Shown one piece after another: positions 8,826-16,924 of a DNA stretch of 64,000 nucleotides (position 1 is the stretch's first letter; each line of letters opens with the position of its first letter). This DNA comes from Immundisolibacter sp. (GTDB taxonomy: Bacteria; Pseudomonadota; Gammaproteobacteria; Immundisolibacterales; Immundisolibacteraceae): positions 48,723-112,722 of the forward strand of contig NZ_JACIZD010000007.1 of the NCBI RefSeq assembly GCF_014359565.1, written 5' to 3'. Position numbers and translations under genes: made by a program. The notes under the pieces were generated by a model. It was not told where the DNA came from and did not search any database. It saw only the letters and a list, made by a program, of their open reading frames with translations.

Positions 8826-9349
8826 GCGGGGGCCGTAGTGCGCTGTTGACTCTGGTCTGCCTGGCGCTGGCCGGTTGCGGCAGAAGTCATGAGGATCTGT
8901 ATGCCTGGATGGATGAGGTCAGGGCTTCGGAGAAGGTGTCGATTGATCCGTTGCCGGTCCTGAAGCCCTACGAGCAGTTCGTTTACAAGCCGGACGACCT
9001 CAAAGACCCTTTCCTGGACACGCTGGAGGAACAGCGGATCGAGAATGTCGCAGACGCAGGCGCCCAGGGGCCTCGTCCCGACCTCGATCGGCGTAAGGAA
9101 GCGCTGGAGGCCTATCCCTTGGATGCGCTGCGGATGGTCGGTACGCTCAGTCGGGCAGGCGCGACCTGGGCATTGATTCAGGCGCCGGATCAAACCATCA
9201 GCCGGGTCGGGGTTGGGAATTACATTGGCGAGAACTACGGCCGTGTGACGCAGGTCGAGCCCAGCGTGGTGCAGTTGGTCGAGCTCGTTCCAAATGGCAC
9301 CGGCGGCTGGATGGAGCGTCAGGCATCAGTAGCAATCGTGGAACAGTAA
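8822..9349 (+). CDS. pilP: Type IV pilus lipoprotein PilP
   Basis: 175 residues starting at a TTG that overlaps the pilO stop. The signal peptide ends in a lipobox (LALAGC), so the mature protein is probably lipidated at Cys19 or so. The C-terminal beta-domain (LDALRMVGTLSRAGATWALI ... RVGVGNYIGENYGRV) is the HR domain that contacts PilQ N0 domains. It connects the PilNO subcomplex to the secretin. Confidence 0.93.
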   Translation: MSGGRSALLTLVCLALAGCGRSHEDLYAWMDEVRASEKVSIDPLPVLKPYEQFVYKPDDLKDPFLDTLEEQRIENVADAGAQGPRPDLDRRKEALEAYPLDALRMVGTLSRAGATWALIQAPDQTISRVGVGNYIGENYGRVTQVEPSVVQLVELVPNGTGGWMERQASVAIVEQ

Positions 9350-9380
9350 CAGTATGACGATGGCCAGGGAGATGAATCAA

Positions 9381-11504
9381 ATGAAACGTCGTCATCGGTC
9401 TTTGTTCCGAAAGGCCGTCAGTTGGTCGGCGGTCATGCTGCCGATGCTGCTGCTGAGCACCGGCCTGCACGCGGTGACGCTGACCGGCATCGACCATGCG
9501 CCAACCCCGGCCGGGGGGCTGCAGTTGCAAATTCAGGCGGACGGTGAGTTACCGTCGGGCAACACTTTTATGATCAGCGATCCACCGCGCCTGGTTGTCG
9601 ACCTGCCGGCGGTGGGTTCCTCGCTTGCCCAGCGTACCCGGCAGATCGACTCCGGGGCCGTGCAGAGCGTGACGGTGGTGCCGGCGGAAGGTCGCACGCG
9701 GCTGGTCGTGAACCTGAATCAGGCGGTGCGATGGACCACGCGGCCCGCTGGAAACAAGCTCCTGATAATGCTCGAGGCTCCTTCGTCCGCGGGCATGGCG
9801 GCGGTTCGCGCCGGGACCGGGGCCGCGGTGTCATCGGGCGCGCCGCGCGTCAGCGGGGTGGATTTTCGCCGCGGCGAGCGCGGTGAAGGCCGCGTCGTCG
9901 TCAGTTTGTCGTCGCCGAATGTGCAGGTGGACACCCGCCCGCAGGGTGGGCGTGTGGTCATTGATTTCAAGGGCGTTGGCCTGCCGGCCGAGCTCAGCCG
10001 CCGCCTTGACGTGACCGATTTTGCGACGCCGGTGACGCGGGTGGAAACCCGCCAGTACGCCGGGGGCGTGCGGATGGAAGTGGCCACTACCGGGCCGTTC
10101 GAGCATCTGGCCTACCAGGCGAACGGACTGTACACGCTCGAAGTCTCTCCGGTGCGTGATGACCCGGCCGCGCTGCGGAATGTGAAGAAGGCCTACGTCG
10201 GGGAGCCCATATCGCTCAATTTCCAGACCATCGAGGTGCGCGCGGTGCTGCAGTTGCTGGCCGACTTCACCGGCAAGAATCTGGTCGCTGCCGACACGGT
10301 TGCCGGAAACATCACGCTGCGCCTGCAGAACGTTCCCTGGGATCAGGCGCTCGACATCATTCTGACCACCAAGGGCCTGGGCAAGCGCGAGGACGGCAAC
10401 GTCATGTGGATCGCTCCGGCCGAGGAGATCGCCGCGCGCGAGCAGGCAGAGTATGAAGCGCGCCAGAAGCTGGCAGAGCTTGCCCCGCTGTACACGGAAT
10501 TCATGCCGGTCAATTTCGCCAAGGCGACGGATGTGGCGGGTTTGCTCAAGAACGCAGACCGCAAGGTCCTGACCGAGCGCGGCAACGTAACCGTCGATGA
10601 GCGCACCAATACGCTGATCGTCAACGACACCGAACAGAAATTGGCGGAGATCCGCGAGCTGATGAAGGTGCTGGACGTGCCAGTCCGGCAGGTGTTGATC
10701 GAGTCGCGCATCGTCAATGCCAGCACCAACTTCAGCAAGAATCTCGGCGTCCGCTTCGGTGCCAGCGACACCCGCGACATCGCCGGCGGGACAACGGCGG
10801 TTTCGGGCACGCTGCAGGGCACCCAGCAACTGATTAATAAGGAGACCTTGACGGCGGGATTCGGCAGTGGTGATCCGAACGGTCGACTGAACGTCAACAT
10901 GCCCGCCCAGCGCTTGCAGGGCGTACCGTTCAACCCCACATCCATCGGTCTTGCCATCGCCAAGCTACCCTTCGGGCGCTTGCTGGAACTTGAACTGTCG
11001 GCGCTGCAGGCCGAGGGTGAAGGGGAAATCATCTCGAATCCGCGTGTGGTTACGTCGAACCAGAAGGAGGCCGTCATTTCGCAGGGCACGGAGTTCCCTT
11101 ACCAGGAAGCGTCGGCCAGCGGCGCGACCAACACGGAGTTCAAGGAAGCCGTGTTGCAGTTGAAGGTGACGCCGCAGATCACGCCGGACGATCACATCAT
11201 CATGGATATCGAGGTCAATAAGGACGCTCTCAATACCACGGCCACCAACAACAATGGTGAGCCGGCCATCGACACGCAGAAGGTGCAGTCGCAGGTGCTG
11301 GTGAACGATGGCGAGACCATCGTGATCGGCGGCATCTATGAGCAGACCAAGGTAAACAACGTGGTCCGCACGCCGTTTTTTGGCGACCTGCCCTACGTCG
11401 GAATGCTGTTTCGCAACCGAAGCGGCAGCAACGAGAAGAAGGAACTGCTGATCTTCGTGACGCCCAAGATCGTGCGCGAGGGATTGGCCACCGCCAGTCC
11501 CTAA
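9381..11504 (+). CDS. pilQ: Type IV pilus secretin PilQ
   Basis: About 707 residues from the ATG preceded by AGGGAG; an ATG nine codons upstream (9354) is possible. A signal peptide is followed by two AMIN peptidoglycan-binding domains (about residues 35-260), an STN/N0 domain (ISLNFQTIEVRAVLQLLADF), an N1/secretin-N domain and the C-terminal outer-membrane secretin domain ending in LLIFVTPKIVREGL. It forms the multimeric outer-membrane pore through which the pilus passes. Last gene of pilMNOPQ, 12 bp before aroK. Confidence 0.95.
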   Translation: MKRRHRSLFRKAVSWSAVMLPMLLLSTGLHAVTLTGIDHAPTPAGGLQLQIQADGELPSGNTFMISDPPRLVVDLPAVGSSLAQRTRQIDSGAVQSVTVVPAEGRTRLVVNLNQAVRWTTRPAGNKLLIMLEAPSSAGMAAVRAGTGAAVSSGAPRVSGVDFRRGERGEGRVVVSLSSPNVQVDTRPQGGRVVIDFKGVGLPAELSRRLDVTDFATPVTRVETRQYAGGVRMEVATTGPFEHLAYQANGLYTLEVSPVRDDPAALRNVKKAYVGEPISLNFQTIEVRAVLQLLADFTGKNLVAADTVAGNITLRLQNVPWDQALDIILTTKGLGKREDGNVMWIAPAEEIAAREQAEYEARQKLAELAPLYTEFMPVNFAKATDVAGLLKNADRKVLTERGNVTVDERTNTLIVNDTEQKLAEIRELMKVLDVPVRQVLIESRIVNASTNFSKNLGVRFGASDTRDIAGGTTAVSGTLQGTQQLINKETLTAGFGSGDPNGRLNVNMPAQRLQGVPFNPTSIGLAIAKLPFGRLLELELSALQAEGEGEIISNPRVVTSNQKEAVISQGTEFPYQEASASGATNTEFKEAVLQLKVTPQITPDDHIIMDIEVNKDALNTTATNNNGEPAIDTQKVQSQVLVNDGETIVIGGIYEQTKVNNVVRTPFFGDLPYVGMLFRNRSGSNEKKELLIFVTPKIVREGLATASP

Positions 11505-11516
11505 GGCACCGACTGC

Positions 11517-12053
11517 ATGGCGCGGCGCAGCATTTTTCTTGTAGGCCCGATGGGGGCCGGCAAGACGACGGTCGGGCGTCGGCTGGCGCAGAGTCTTGGG
11601 CTGGAGTTCTTCGACAGTGACGAGGAAATCGAGCGTCGCACCGGCACCACGATCCCGATCATCTTCGAGATCGAGGGCGAGGCCGGTTTTCGCAAGCGCG
11701 AACATCAGGTGCTCAGCGACCTGACAGCCTTGTCCGGCGTGGTGCTGGCTACCGGTGGCGGCGCGGTGATGCTGCCGGAGAACCGGGAACTGCTGCGCAG
11801 CCGTGGTACGGTGGTGTACCTGCGAACTTCGGTCGCCGAGCAGTTGCGCCGCACGCGAAGTTCGACTCATCGCCCGCTGTTGCAGGCCGACGATCCTGAG
11901 CAGCGCCTGCGCGATCTGGCCGAGATGCGCGAGCCGCTGTACGAATCCGTGGCGGACATCGTGGTCGAGTCACCGGGCCGCAAGGTGGGCGCCACTGTCA
12001 AGGACGTTCTGGATCGTTTGGCGGATGCGCACTTTACGACTCGACCTGGCTGA
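11517..12053 (+). CDS. aroK: Shikimate kinase
   Basis: 178 residues. The Walker A is GPMGAGKTTVGRRLA (residues 10-24), the shikimate-binding Asp is in FFDSDEEIERR, and TGGGAV (near residue 80) is the conserved glycine motif. It phosphorylates shikimate with ATP in aromatic amino-acid synthesis. It lies directly downstream of pilQ, as in Pseudomonas and many relatives, and its end overlaps aroB by 29 bp. Confidence 0.96.
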   Translation: MARRSIFLVGPMGAGKTTVGRRLAQSLGLEFFDSDEEIERRTGTTIPIIFEIEGEAGFRKREHQVLSDLTALSGVVLATGGGAVMLPENRELLRSRGTVVYLRTSVAEQLRRTRSSTHRPLLQADDPEQRLRDLAEMREPLYESVADIVVESPGRKVGATVKDVLDRLADAHFTTRPG

Positions 12054-13116
12054 TCGCAGCTACCCCATTCACATCGGCTCCGGCCTGCTGGACGACGCGG
12101 CGCTGTACCGCCCGCATATCCTGGGTCGGCGGGTGGTGGTGGTCAGCGACAGTCAGGTGGCGGGGCTGTATGGGACGCGGGTGTGTGCGGCGCTGGCCGA
12201 TTACCGGCCGCTGTTGCTCCAGTTCCCGCCGGGGGAGGGTTCCAAGACCCTGGAAACCTACGCCGCGCTCGCCGACCAGCTGATCGAAGGCCGTTTCGAC
12301 CGGCGCGTGGCCTTGGTGGCGCTCGGTGGCGGCGTAGTCGGCGACATGACGGGCTTTCTGGCAGCCACCTACCAGCGTGGCGTCGACTTCATCCAGATAC
12401 CCACCACACTGCTCGCGCAGGTGGACTCCTCGGTCGGCGGCAAGACCGGGGTCAACCGGCCGGGCGGCAAGAATCTGCTCGGTGCCTTCCATCAGCCGCG
12501 CTGCGTGCTGGCGGACACCGGCACGTTGAGCAGTTTGCCCCGACGTGAAGTGGCGGCCGGGCTTGCCGAGGTCATCAAGTACGGATTGATTGCGGACGCG
12601 CCGTTCCTGTCCTGGATCGAGCGGGAACTGGACACGCTGTTCGAGGGCGACGACGTTGCGCTGCAGCATGCCATCTACCGGTCCTGCCAGATCAAGGCCG
12701 CGATCGTCGCCGCCGACGAGCGCGAGTCCGGCCAGCGGGCGCTTTTGAACCTGGGCCACACCTTCGGGCATGCGGTGGAGGCGGCAACCGGGTATGGCGC
12801 CTGGTTGCACGGCGAGGCGGTGGGCCTGGGAATGCTGATGGCGGCCGATCTGTCGCATCGCTTGGGGCGCCTGCCTGCCGAGGCGGTTGCGCGCGTAGCA
12901 GCATTACTTGAACGTGCCGAATTGCCGACGCAACTGCCGCCCGACATAGCCACCGATACGCTGCTTGGCTACATGGCGGGCGACAAAAAAGTGCAGGACG
13001 GGCAACTGCGGCTGGTGGCGCTGGATGCGATTGGTCAGGGCGTGATCGTCAGCGGCGTCGAGACAGAGGTTCTGGCGGCCGTAATCGACGCCGCACGGGC
13101 GTCCAGGGCCGCCTGA
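12025..13116 (+). CDS. aroB: 3-dehydroquinate synthase
   Basis: 363 residues from the ATG inside the end of aroK, giving the family N terminus MRTLRLDLADRSYPIHIG. The NAD-binding GGGVVGDMTGFLAA, the substrate/metal region (TTLLAQVDSSVGGKTGVN) and the zinc ligands in LNLGHTFGHAVEA and LHGEAV are visible. It converts DAHP to 3-dehydroquinate, the second shikimate-pathway step. The stop overlaps the next start as TGATG. Confidence 0.96.
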   Translation: MRTLRLDLADRSYPIHIGSGLLDDAALYRPHILGRRVVVVSDSQVAGLYGTRVCAALADYRPLLLQFPPGEGSKTLETYAALADQLIEGRFDRRVALVALGGGVVGDMTGFLAATYQRGVDFIQIPTTLLAQVDSSVGGKTGVNRPGGKNLLGAFHQPRCVLADTGTLSSLPRREVAAGLAEVIKYGLIADAPFLSWIERELDTLFEGDDVALQHAIYRSCQIKAAIVAADERESGQRALLNLGHTFGHAVEAATGYGAWLHGEAVGLGMLMAADLSHRLGRLPAEAVARVAALLERAELPTQLPPDIATDTLLGYMAGDKKVQDGQLRLVALDAIGQGVIVSGVETEVLAAVIDAARASRAA

Positions 13117-14264
13117 TGGCGCTGGCCCCGTACGCGGCGAGCGACCACAACAGCCGCGGCCGGCGTCATGCCGAGCCGGCACCCGCTGATCGCACCGAGC
13201 ATCAGCGCGACCGCGACCGGATCATCCACTGCAGTGCATTTCGGCGTCTCGAATACAAGACGCAGGTGTTCGTCAACCACGAAGGCGACATGTTTCGTAC
13301 CCGCCTCACGCACTCGCTGGAGGTGGCGCAAATCTGTCGCTCGCTGGCGCGCTCGCTGGGTTTGAGCGAAGAACTCGCCGAAGCCATCTCACTGGCGCAC
13401 GACCTGGGCCACACGCCCTTCGGCCACGCCGGGCAGGACGCGCTGAACGCCTGCATGGCCGACTACGGCGGCTTTGAGCACAACGTGCAGTCGCTGCGTA
13501 TCGTCGACAGCCTGGAGCAGCGCTACCCGACGTTTCCGGGCATCAACCTGAGCTTCGAGACGCGCGAGGGCATCCTCAAGCACTGCGCGCCGCAGATCGC
13601 GGCCAAGCTCGGCGACGTCGGCGAGCGTTTTCTGAGCGGCGGGCAGCCCACGCTCGAGGCGCAGCTGACCAATCTTGCCGACGAGATCGCCTACAACTCG
13701 CACGACCTGGATGACGGCCTGCGCGCGGGCATGCTCAGCTTCGAGCAACTGGCCGACGAGTCGACCTTCTTCAAGACCCACCACGATGCCGTGCACCGCG
13801 AATTCGGCGCGCTGCCCGGCAGGGTCGGTCAGCACGAGATCATCCGTCGCATCATCAAGGCGCAGATCGCGGACTTGCGGGAAACCAGCGCCGCGCGGCT
13901 GGCCGCGGCCGGCGTGACGAGCCTGGACGCGGTGCGGTGCAGCGCCGGTCCGCTGATCGCCTTTGGTGATGCCATGCGCGCCGACAACGACCGGCTCAAG
14001 GCCATCCTGAACCGGCGCGTTTACCAGCACTATCGCGTGCGGCGCATGAGCAGCCGCGCCCGGCGCGTGGTCACCGACCTGTTCGGCGCGTTCCTGGACG
14101 ACCCTTTGCTGTTGCCCCCCGATTCTCTGGCCCGCGTCGAGCAGCGCGAGCGGGATCACGGCCGGCGTGGCCGCGCGCGCGCGGTGGCCGACTACGTCGC
14201 CGGCATGACCGATCGCTACGCCCTGGCGCAGCACTCGGCGCTGCTGGGCAGCGTGCCGGACTGA
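13116..14264 (+). CDS. dNTP triphosphohydrolase (Dgt-like, type 2)
   Basis: 382 residues. HD-domain phosphohydrolase with HSLEVAQICRSLA, the HD pair in LAHDLGHTPFGHAGQ and a downstream NLADEIAYNSHDLDDG. Such enzymes hydrolyse dNTPs to the nucleoside and triphosphate. The short N-terminal region and RDRDRIIHCSAFRRLEYKTQVF identify the deoxyguanosinetriphosphate triphosphohydrolase-like group rather than the longer enterobacterial Dgt. Translationally coupled to aroB, a common pairing. Confidence 0.93.
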   Translation: MALAPYAASDHNSRGRRHAEPAPADRTEHQRDRDRIIHCSAFRRLEYKTQVFVNHEGDMFRTRLTHSLEVAQICRSLARSLGLSEELAEAISLAHDLGHTPFGHAGQDALNACMADYGGFEHNVQSLRIVDSLEQRYPTFPGINLSFETREGILKHCAPQIAAKLGDVGERFLSGGQPTLEAQLTNLADEIAYNSHDLDDGLRAGMLSFEQLADESTFFKTHHDAVHREFGALPGRVGQHEIIRRIIKAQIADLRETSAARLAAAGVTSLDAVRCSAGPLIAFGDAMRADNDRLKAILNRRVYQHYRVRRMSSRARRVVTDLFGAFLDDPLLLPPDSLARVEQRERDHGRRGRARAVADYVAGMTDRYALAQHSALLGSVPD

Positions 14265-14364
14265 CGGCGGTCGGCGCGTTTACCGTCCACGGCGGGCTGT
14301 GCCAAGCTTGCGGCGTCAGCAGGCCGCCCACGATTCACACCAGCCACACAGCGAGGAGCGCACG

Positions 14365-14919
14365 GTGCGCGAACTGACCCTGGAAGAAGTACAGACCATC
14401 CTCACCGAGGGTGTGGCCCTGGCCCGTGCCAAGGGTTTTCCGTCCACCGTGGCGGTGGTGGACATGGGCGGCAATCTGCGCGGCGTGCTGCGCCCGGAGA
14501 AAGGCCGCATCGCCAATCCGGACATTGCCATCAAGAAAGCCTGGACCGCTGTGGCGCTGCACCGCAGCACGGCCCAGGTGCGCGAACTGATGATTACGCC
14601 GGACCGCTTCGGCCATGGCCTGCAGTTCACCGACGAGCGTTTTTGCATGGTGGCCGGCGGCTTTCCGATCAAGGACGAGGCCGGCGACATCATCGGCGGC
14701 GTCGGCACCAGCGGCGGGCCGGTGGAGCTGGACATCGAGTGCTCGCTGGTCGGCCTGCGCAAGCTCGGCTTTCCGACCGATTCTGCCGATCCCCTGGCGG
14801 CCACGGCCAAGCCCGGCAAGGCTGGCAAGACCGTCAAAGCGGCAAAGGCGGCAGCTTCCGCGAAGGCCGTCAAATCCACCGCGCCGGCCGGTGGCGGCGC
14901 CAAACGCAAGACGAAGTAA
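14365..14919 (+). CDS. GlcG/HbpS-family heme-binding-like protein with Lys/Ala-rich tail
   Basis: 184 residues from a GTG preceded by GAGGAG. The first ~145 residues match the GlcG/HbpS (DUF336) fold: LTLEEVQTILTEGVALARAK, VAVVDMGGNLRGVLRP, FPIKDEAGDIIGGVGTSGG. Members bind heme or related ligands, or act as accessory proteins; the role here is unknown. The last ~40 residues are a low-complexity basic tail of AK/KA repeats ending KRKTK, resembling histone H1-like extensions and not part of the core fold. Ten bases separate it from the YciI-like gene, which suggests an operon. Confidence 0.85.
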   Translation: MRELTLEEVQTILTEGVALARAKGFPSTVAVVDMGGNLRGVLRPEKGRIANPDIAIKKAWTAVALHRSTAQVRELMITPDRFGHGLQFTDERFCMVAGGFPIKDEAGDIIGGVGTSGGPVELDIECSLVGLRKLGFPTDSADPLAATAKPGKAGKTVKAAKAAASAKAVKSTAPAGGGAKRKTK

Positions 14920-14929
14920 GGAGGTTCCC

Positions 14930-15235
14930 ATGCTTTATGCAATCTGGATCGAGGATGTGGCCGACAGCCTGCCGCGGCGCCTGAAGGTGCGCGAGGCGCA
15001 CCTGAACCGCCTGCGCGGCTTCGTGACCGAGGGCAAGGTGAAAATGGCCGGCCCGTTTCCGAGGGTGGCCGGCGAGGATCCGACCAAGACCGGTTTTGCC
15101 GGCGGCCTGATCGTGGCCGACTTCGACAGTGCGGAAGCCGCCGAGCAGTGGTTGAAGGAAGACCCCTACTACGCCGAAGGGGTGTTCAAGAACTACTGGA
15201 TTCAGCCGTACATCAAGGTGTTGCCGGCGGACTGA
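14930..15235 (+). CDS. YciI-family protein
   Basis: 101 residues; the start is set by a perfect AAGGAGG 5 nt upstream. The dimeric alpha/beta barrel of YCII-like proteins shows in MLYAIWIEDVADSLPRRLKV, the AGPF motif, GGLIVADFDSAEAAEQWLKEDPYY and FKNYWIQPYIKVL. Family function is poorly defined (small oxygenase- or dehydrochlorinase-like folds). It follows the GlcG-like gene closely. Confidence 0.88.
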   Translation: MLYAIWIEDVADSLPRRLKVREAHLNRLRGFVTEGKVKMAGPFPRVAGEDPTKTGFAGGLIVADFDSAEAAEQWLKEDPYYAEGVFKNYWIQPYIKVLPAD

Positions 15236-15356
15236 TGCGGTCCGCCGGGCGCCGCGCTGGTACGCCGTCGGCGCGCGGTGCGGGGATCTTCAGTCAGCGC
15301 GCCACGCGGCCACTTTCTGACCGGCGGCCTGGTTCTTTCCGCATCACGGAGCGCGC

Positions 15357-16526
15357 ATGTCCGCCGCCGTTGCCATTGCTGCCGTGTCGGAGCTCACGCC
15401 CGGTCGGTATCCGGAGCGTTCGACCCACAGCCTGTATCAGGCCGCCATCGCCCGGCTGCTGGCCGAGTGGCCCATCGAGCCCGGCGACATCCAGGGTCTG
15501 CTGGTGGCGCCGGCCGGCATGGCCGACGGAGTGTCGGATAACATCTTCGTGCACGAGCGCCTGGTGGAGGAACTGGGCCTGGAGGCGACGTTTGCCGAGA
15601 CCCTCAACGTCGGCGGCTCCACCCATGCCGTGATGGCCACCCGCGCCGCGCTGGCCATTCGCGCCGGTCTTGCCGACGGTGTGCTGTGCGTGTCGGCCGG
15701 ACGCTTTCCGAACGTGGGAGGCGGCGGTGCGCAGCGCAACACGCGCATCTTTGCCCACCCGGATTTCGACAGCCTGTACGGGCCGTACATCCCGCCGATC
15801 TACGCCCAGGTGGCCACGCGCCACATGCATGAGTACGGCATCGGCCGCGAGGCGATGGCGGCGGTTGCGGTCGGCCAGCGCGCCTGGGCCTTGCGCCACC
15901 CGCAGGCGCTGATGGCGCCAAAGGGCCCGCTCAGGCCCGACGAGGTGATCGAATCCCGGCCCATCGCCTCGCCGTTTCACCTGCTGGACTGTTCGGTGCC
16001 CTGCGACGGCGGCGGGGCCTATCTGGTCGCCGGCGAGCGGCTGGCCAGGCGGCTGAATCCGCGGCCGGCCTGGCTGCGCGGGTTTGGCGAAATCCACCGC
16101 CGCGCCAACATCAGCCAGTTGCGATCGCTGGACGACGTGGGCGGCCAGGCGGCGGCCCGGGTGGCCTACCGCATGGCAGGTCTCACGCCCGGCGACGTGC
16201 GCCTGGCGCAGCTCTACGACTCGTTCAGCTACAACCCGATTCTGGGTGTCGAGCACATGGGCCTGGTGCCGGCCGGGCAGGGCGGGCGGTTTTTCCTGGA
16301 CGGCCGCGGCGCGCCGGGTGGCGACCTGCCGGTCAACAGCAACGGCGGCCTACTGTCGTTCGGTCACACCGGCGACGCCTCCGGCCTGTCGGTGATCGCC
16401 GAGGCGGCGCTGCAGGTGATGGGCCGTGCCGGCGAGCGGCAGGTGACGGCGCCTGTCGCACTGGTGCATTGCTACGGCGGCATGATGAGCGAGCATGCCG
16501 TGCTGTTGCTGGGGGATGCGCCGTGA
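15357..16526 (+). CDS. Thiolase-family protein lacking the nucleophilic cysteine
   Basis: 389 residues with a SCP-x/non-specific lipid-transfer thiolase fold. Where true thiolases carry the acyl-accepting Cys, this has LNVGGSTHAVMA (about residue 85), so the Cys is replaced. The C-terminal NSNGGLLSFGHTGDASGL His motif and HCYGGMMSEH remain. Cys-less thiolases paired with DUF35 proteins (Ltp2-ChsH2 type) act as retro-aldolases on acyl-CoA substrates; that activity is an inference here. Its stop overlaps the DUF35 gene start as GTGA, a strong sign that the two form a complex. Confidence 0.85.
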   Translation: MSAAVAIAAVSELTPGRYPERSTHSLYQAAIARLLAEWPIEPGDIQGLLVAPAGMADGVSDNIFVHERLVEELGLEATFAETLNVGGSTHAVMATRAALAIRAGLADGVLCVSAGRFPNVGGGGAQRNTRIFAHPDFDSLYGPYIPPIYAQVATRHMHEYGIGREAMAAVAVGQRAWALRHPQALMAPKGPLRPDEVIESRPIASPFHLLDCSVPCDGGGAYLVAGERLARRLNPRPAWLRGFGEIHRRANISQLRSLDDVGGQAAARVAYRMAGLTPGDVRLAQLYDSFSYNPILGVEHMGLVPAGQGGRFFLDGRGAPGGDLPVNSNGGLLSFGHTGDASGLSVIAEAALQVMGRAGERQVTAPVALVHCYGGMMSEHAVLLLGDAP

Positions 16527-16924
16527 GCAAGCTGCTGCCGAACATCGATGAGCTGACGCGGCCGTTCTGGGACGCCGCACAGCAAAGGCAGCTGCTCATG
16601 CAGCGCTGCGCCGATTGCGGTGCCTACGTCTGGCATCCGCAGCCCTGGTGCCGCGCCTGCTACGGGCAGCGCCTGGCCTGGCAGCCGCTGCGCGGAGATG
16701 CCGAACTGTTCACCTACTCGGTGGTGCACTACGCGCCGCTGCCGGGCTATGCGACCGAAGTGCCTTACGTGCTGGCCACGGTGCGCCTTGCCGAAGGCCC
16801 GCAGATGATGAGCAACCTGGTCGGCTGCGACTGGCGGCAGGTGCGCATCGGCATGCTGCTGCGGGCGTGCTGGGAGGCGCGGGCCGACGGTTTTCTGGTG
16901 CCGCAGTTCGAGCCCGCGTCATGA
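16523..16924 (+). CDS. DUF35 OB-fold / zinc-ribbon acyl-CoA-associated protein
   Basis: 133 residues from a GTG overlapping the thiolase stop. The N-terminal rubredoxin-like zinc ribbon has two Cys pairs (CADC and CRAC near residues 29-48). It is followed by an OB-fold DUF35 domain (FTYSVVHYAPLPGYATEVPYVLATVRL). These proteins partner thiolase-like enzymes, binding the CoA or channelling acyl-CoA. The stop overlaps the following ATPase gene as ATGA. Confidence 0.88.
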   Translation: MSKLLPNIDELTRPFWDAAQQRQLLMQRCADCGAYVWHPQPWCRACYGQRLAWQPLRGDAELFTYSVVHYAPLPGYATEVPYVLATVRLAEGPQMMSNLVGCDWRQVRIGMLLRACWEARADGFLVPQFEPAS

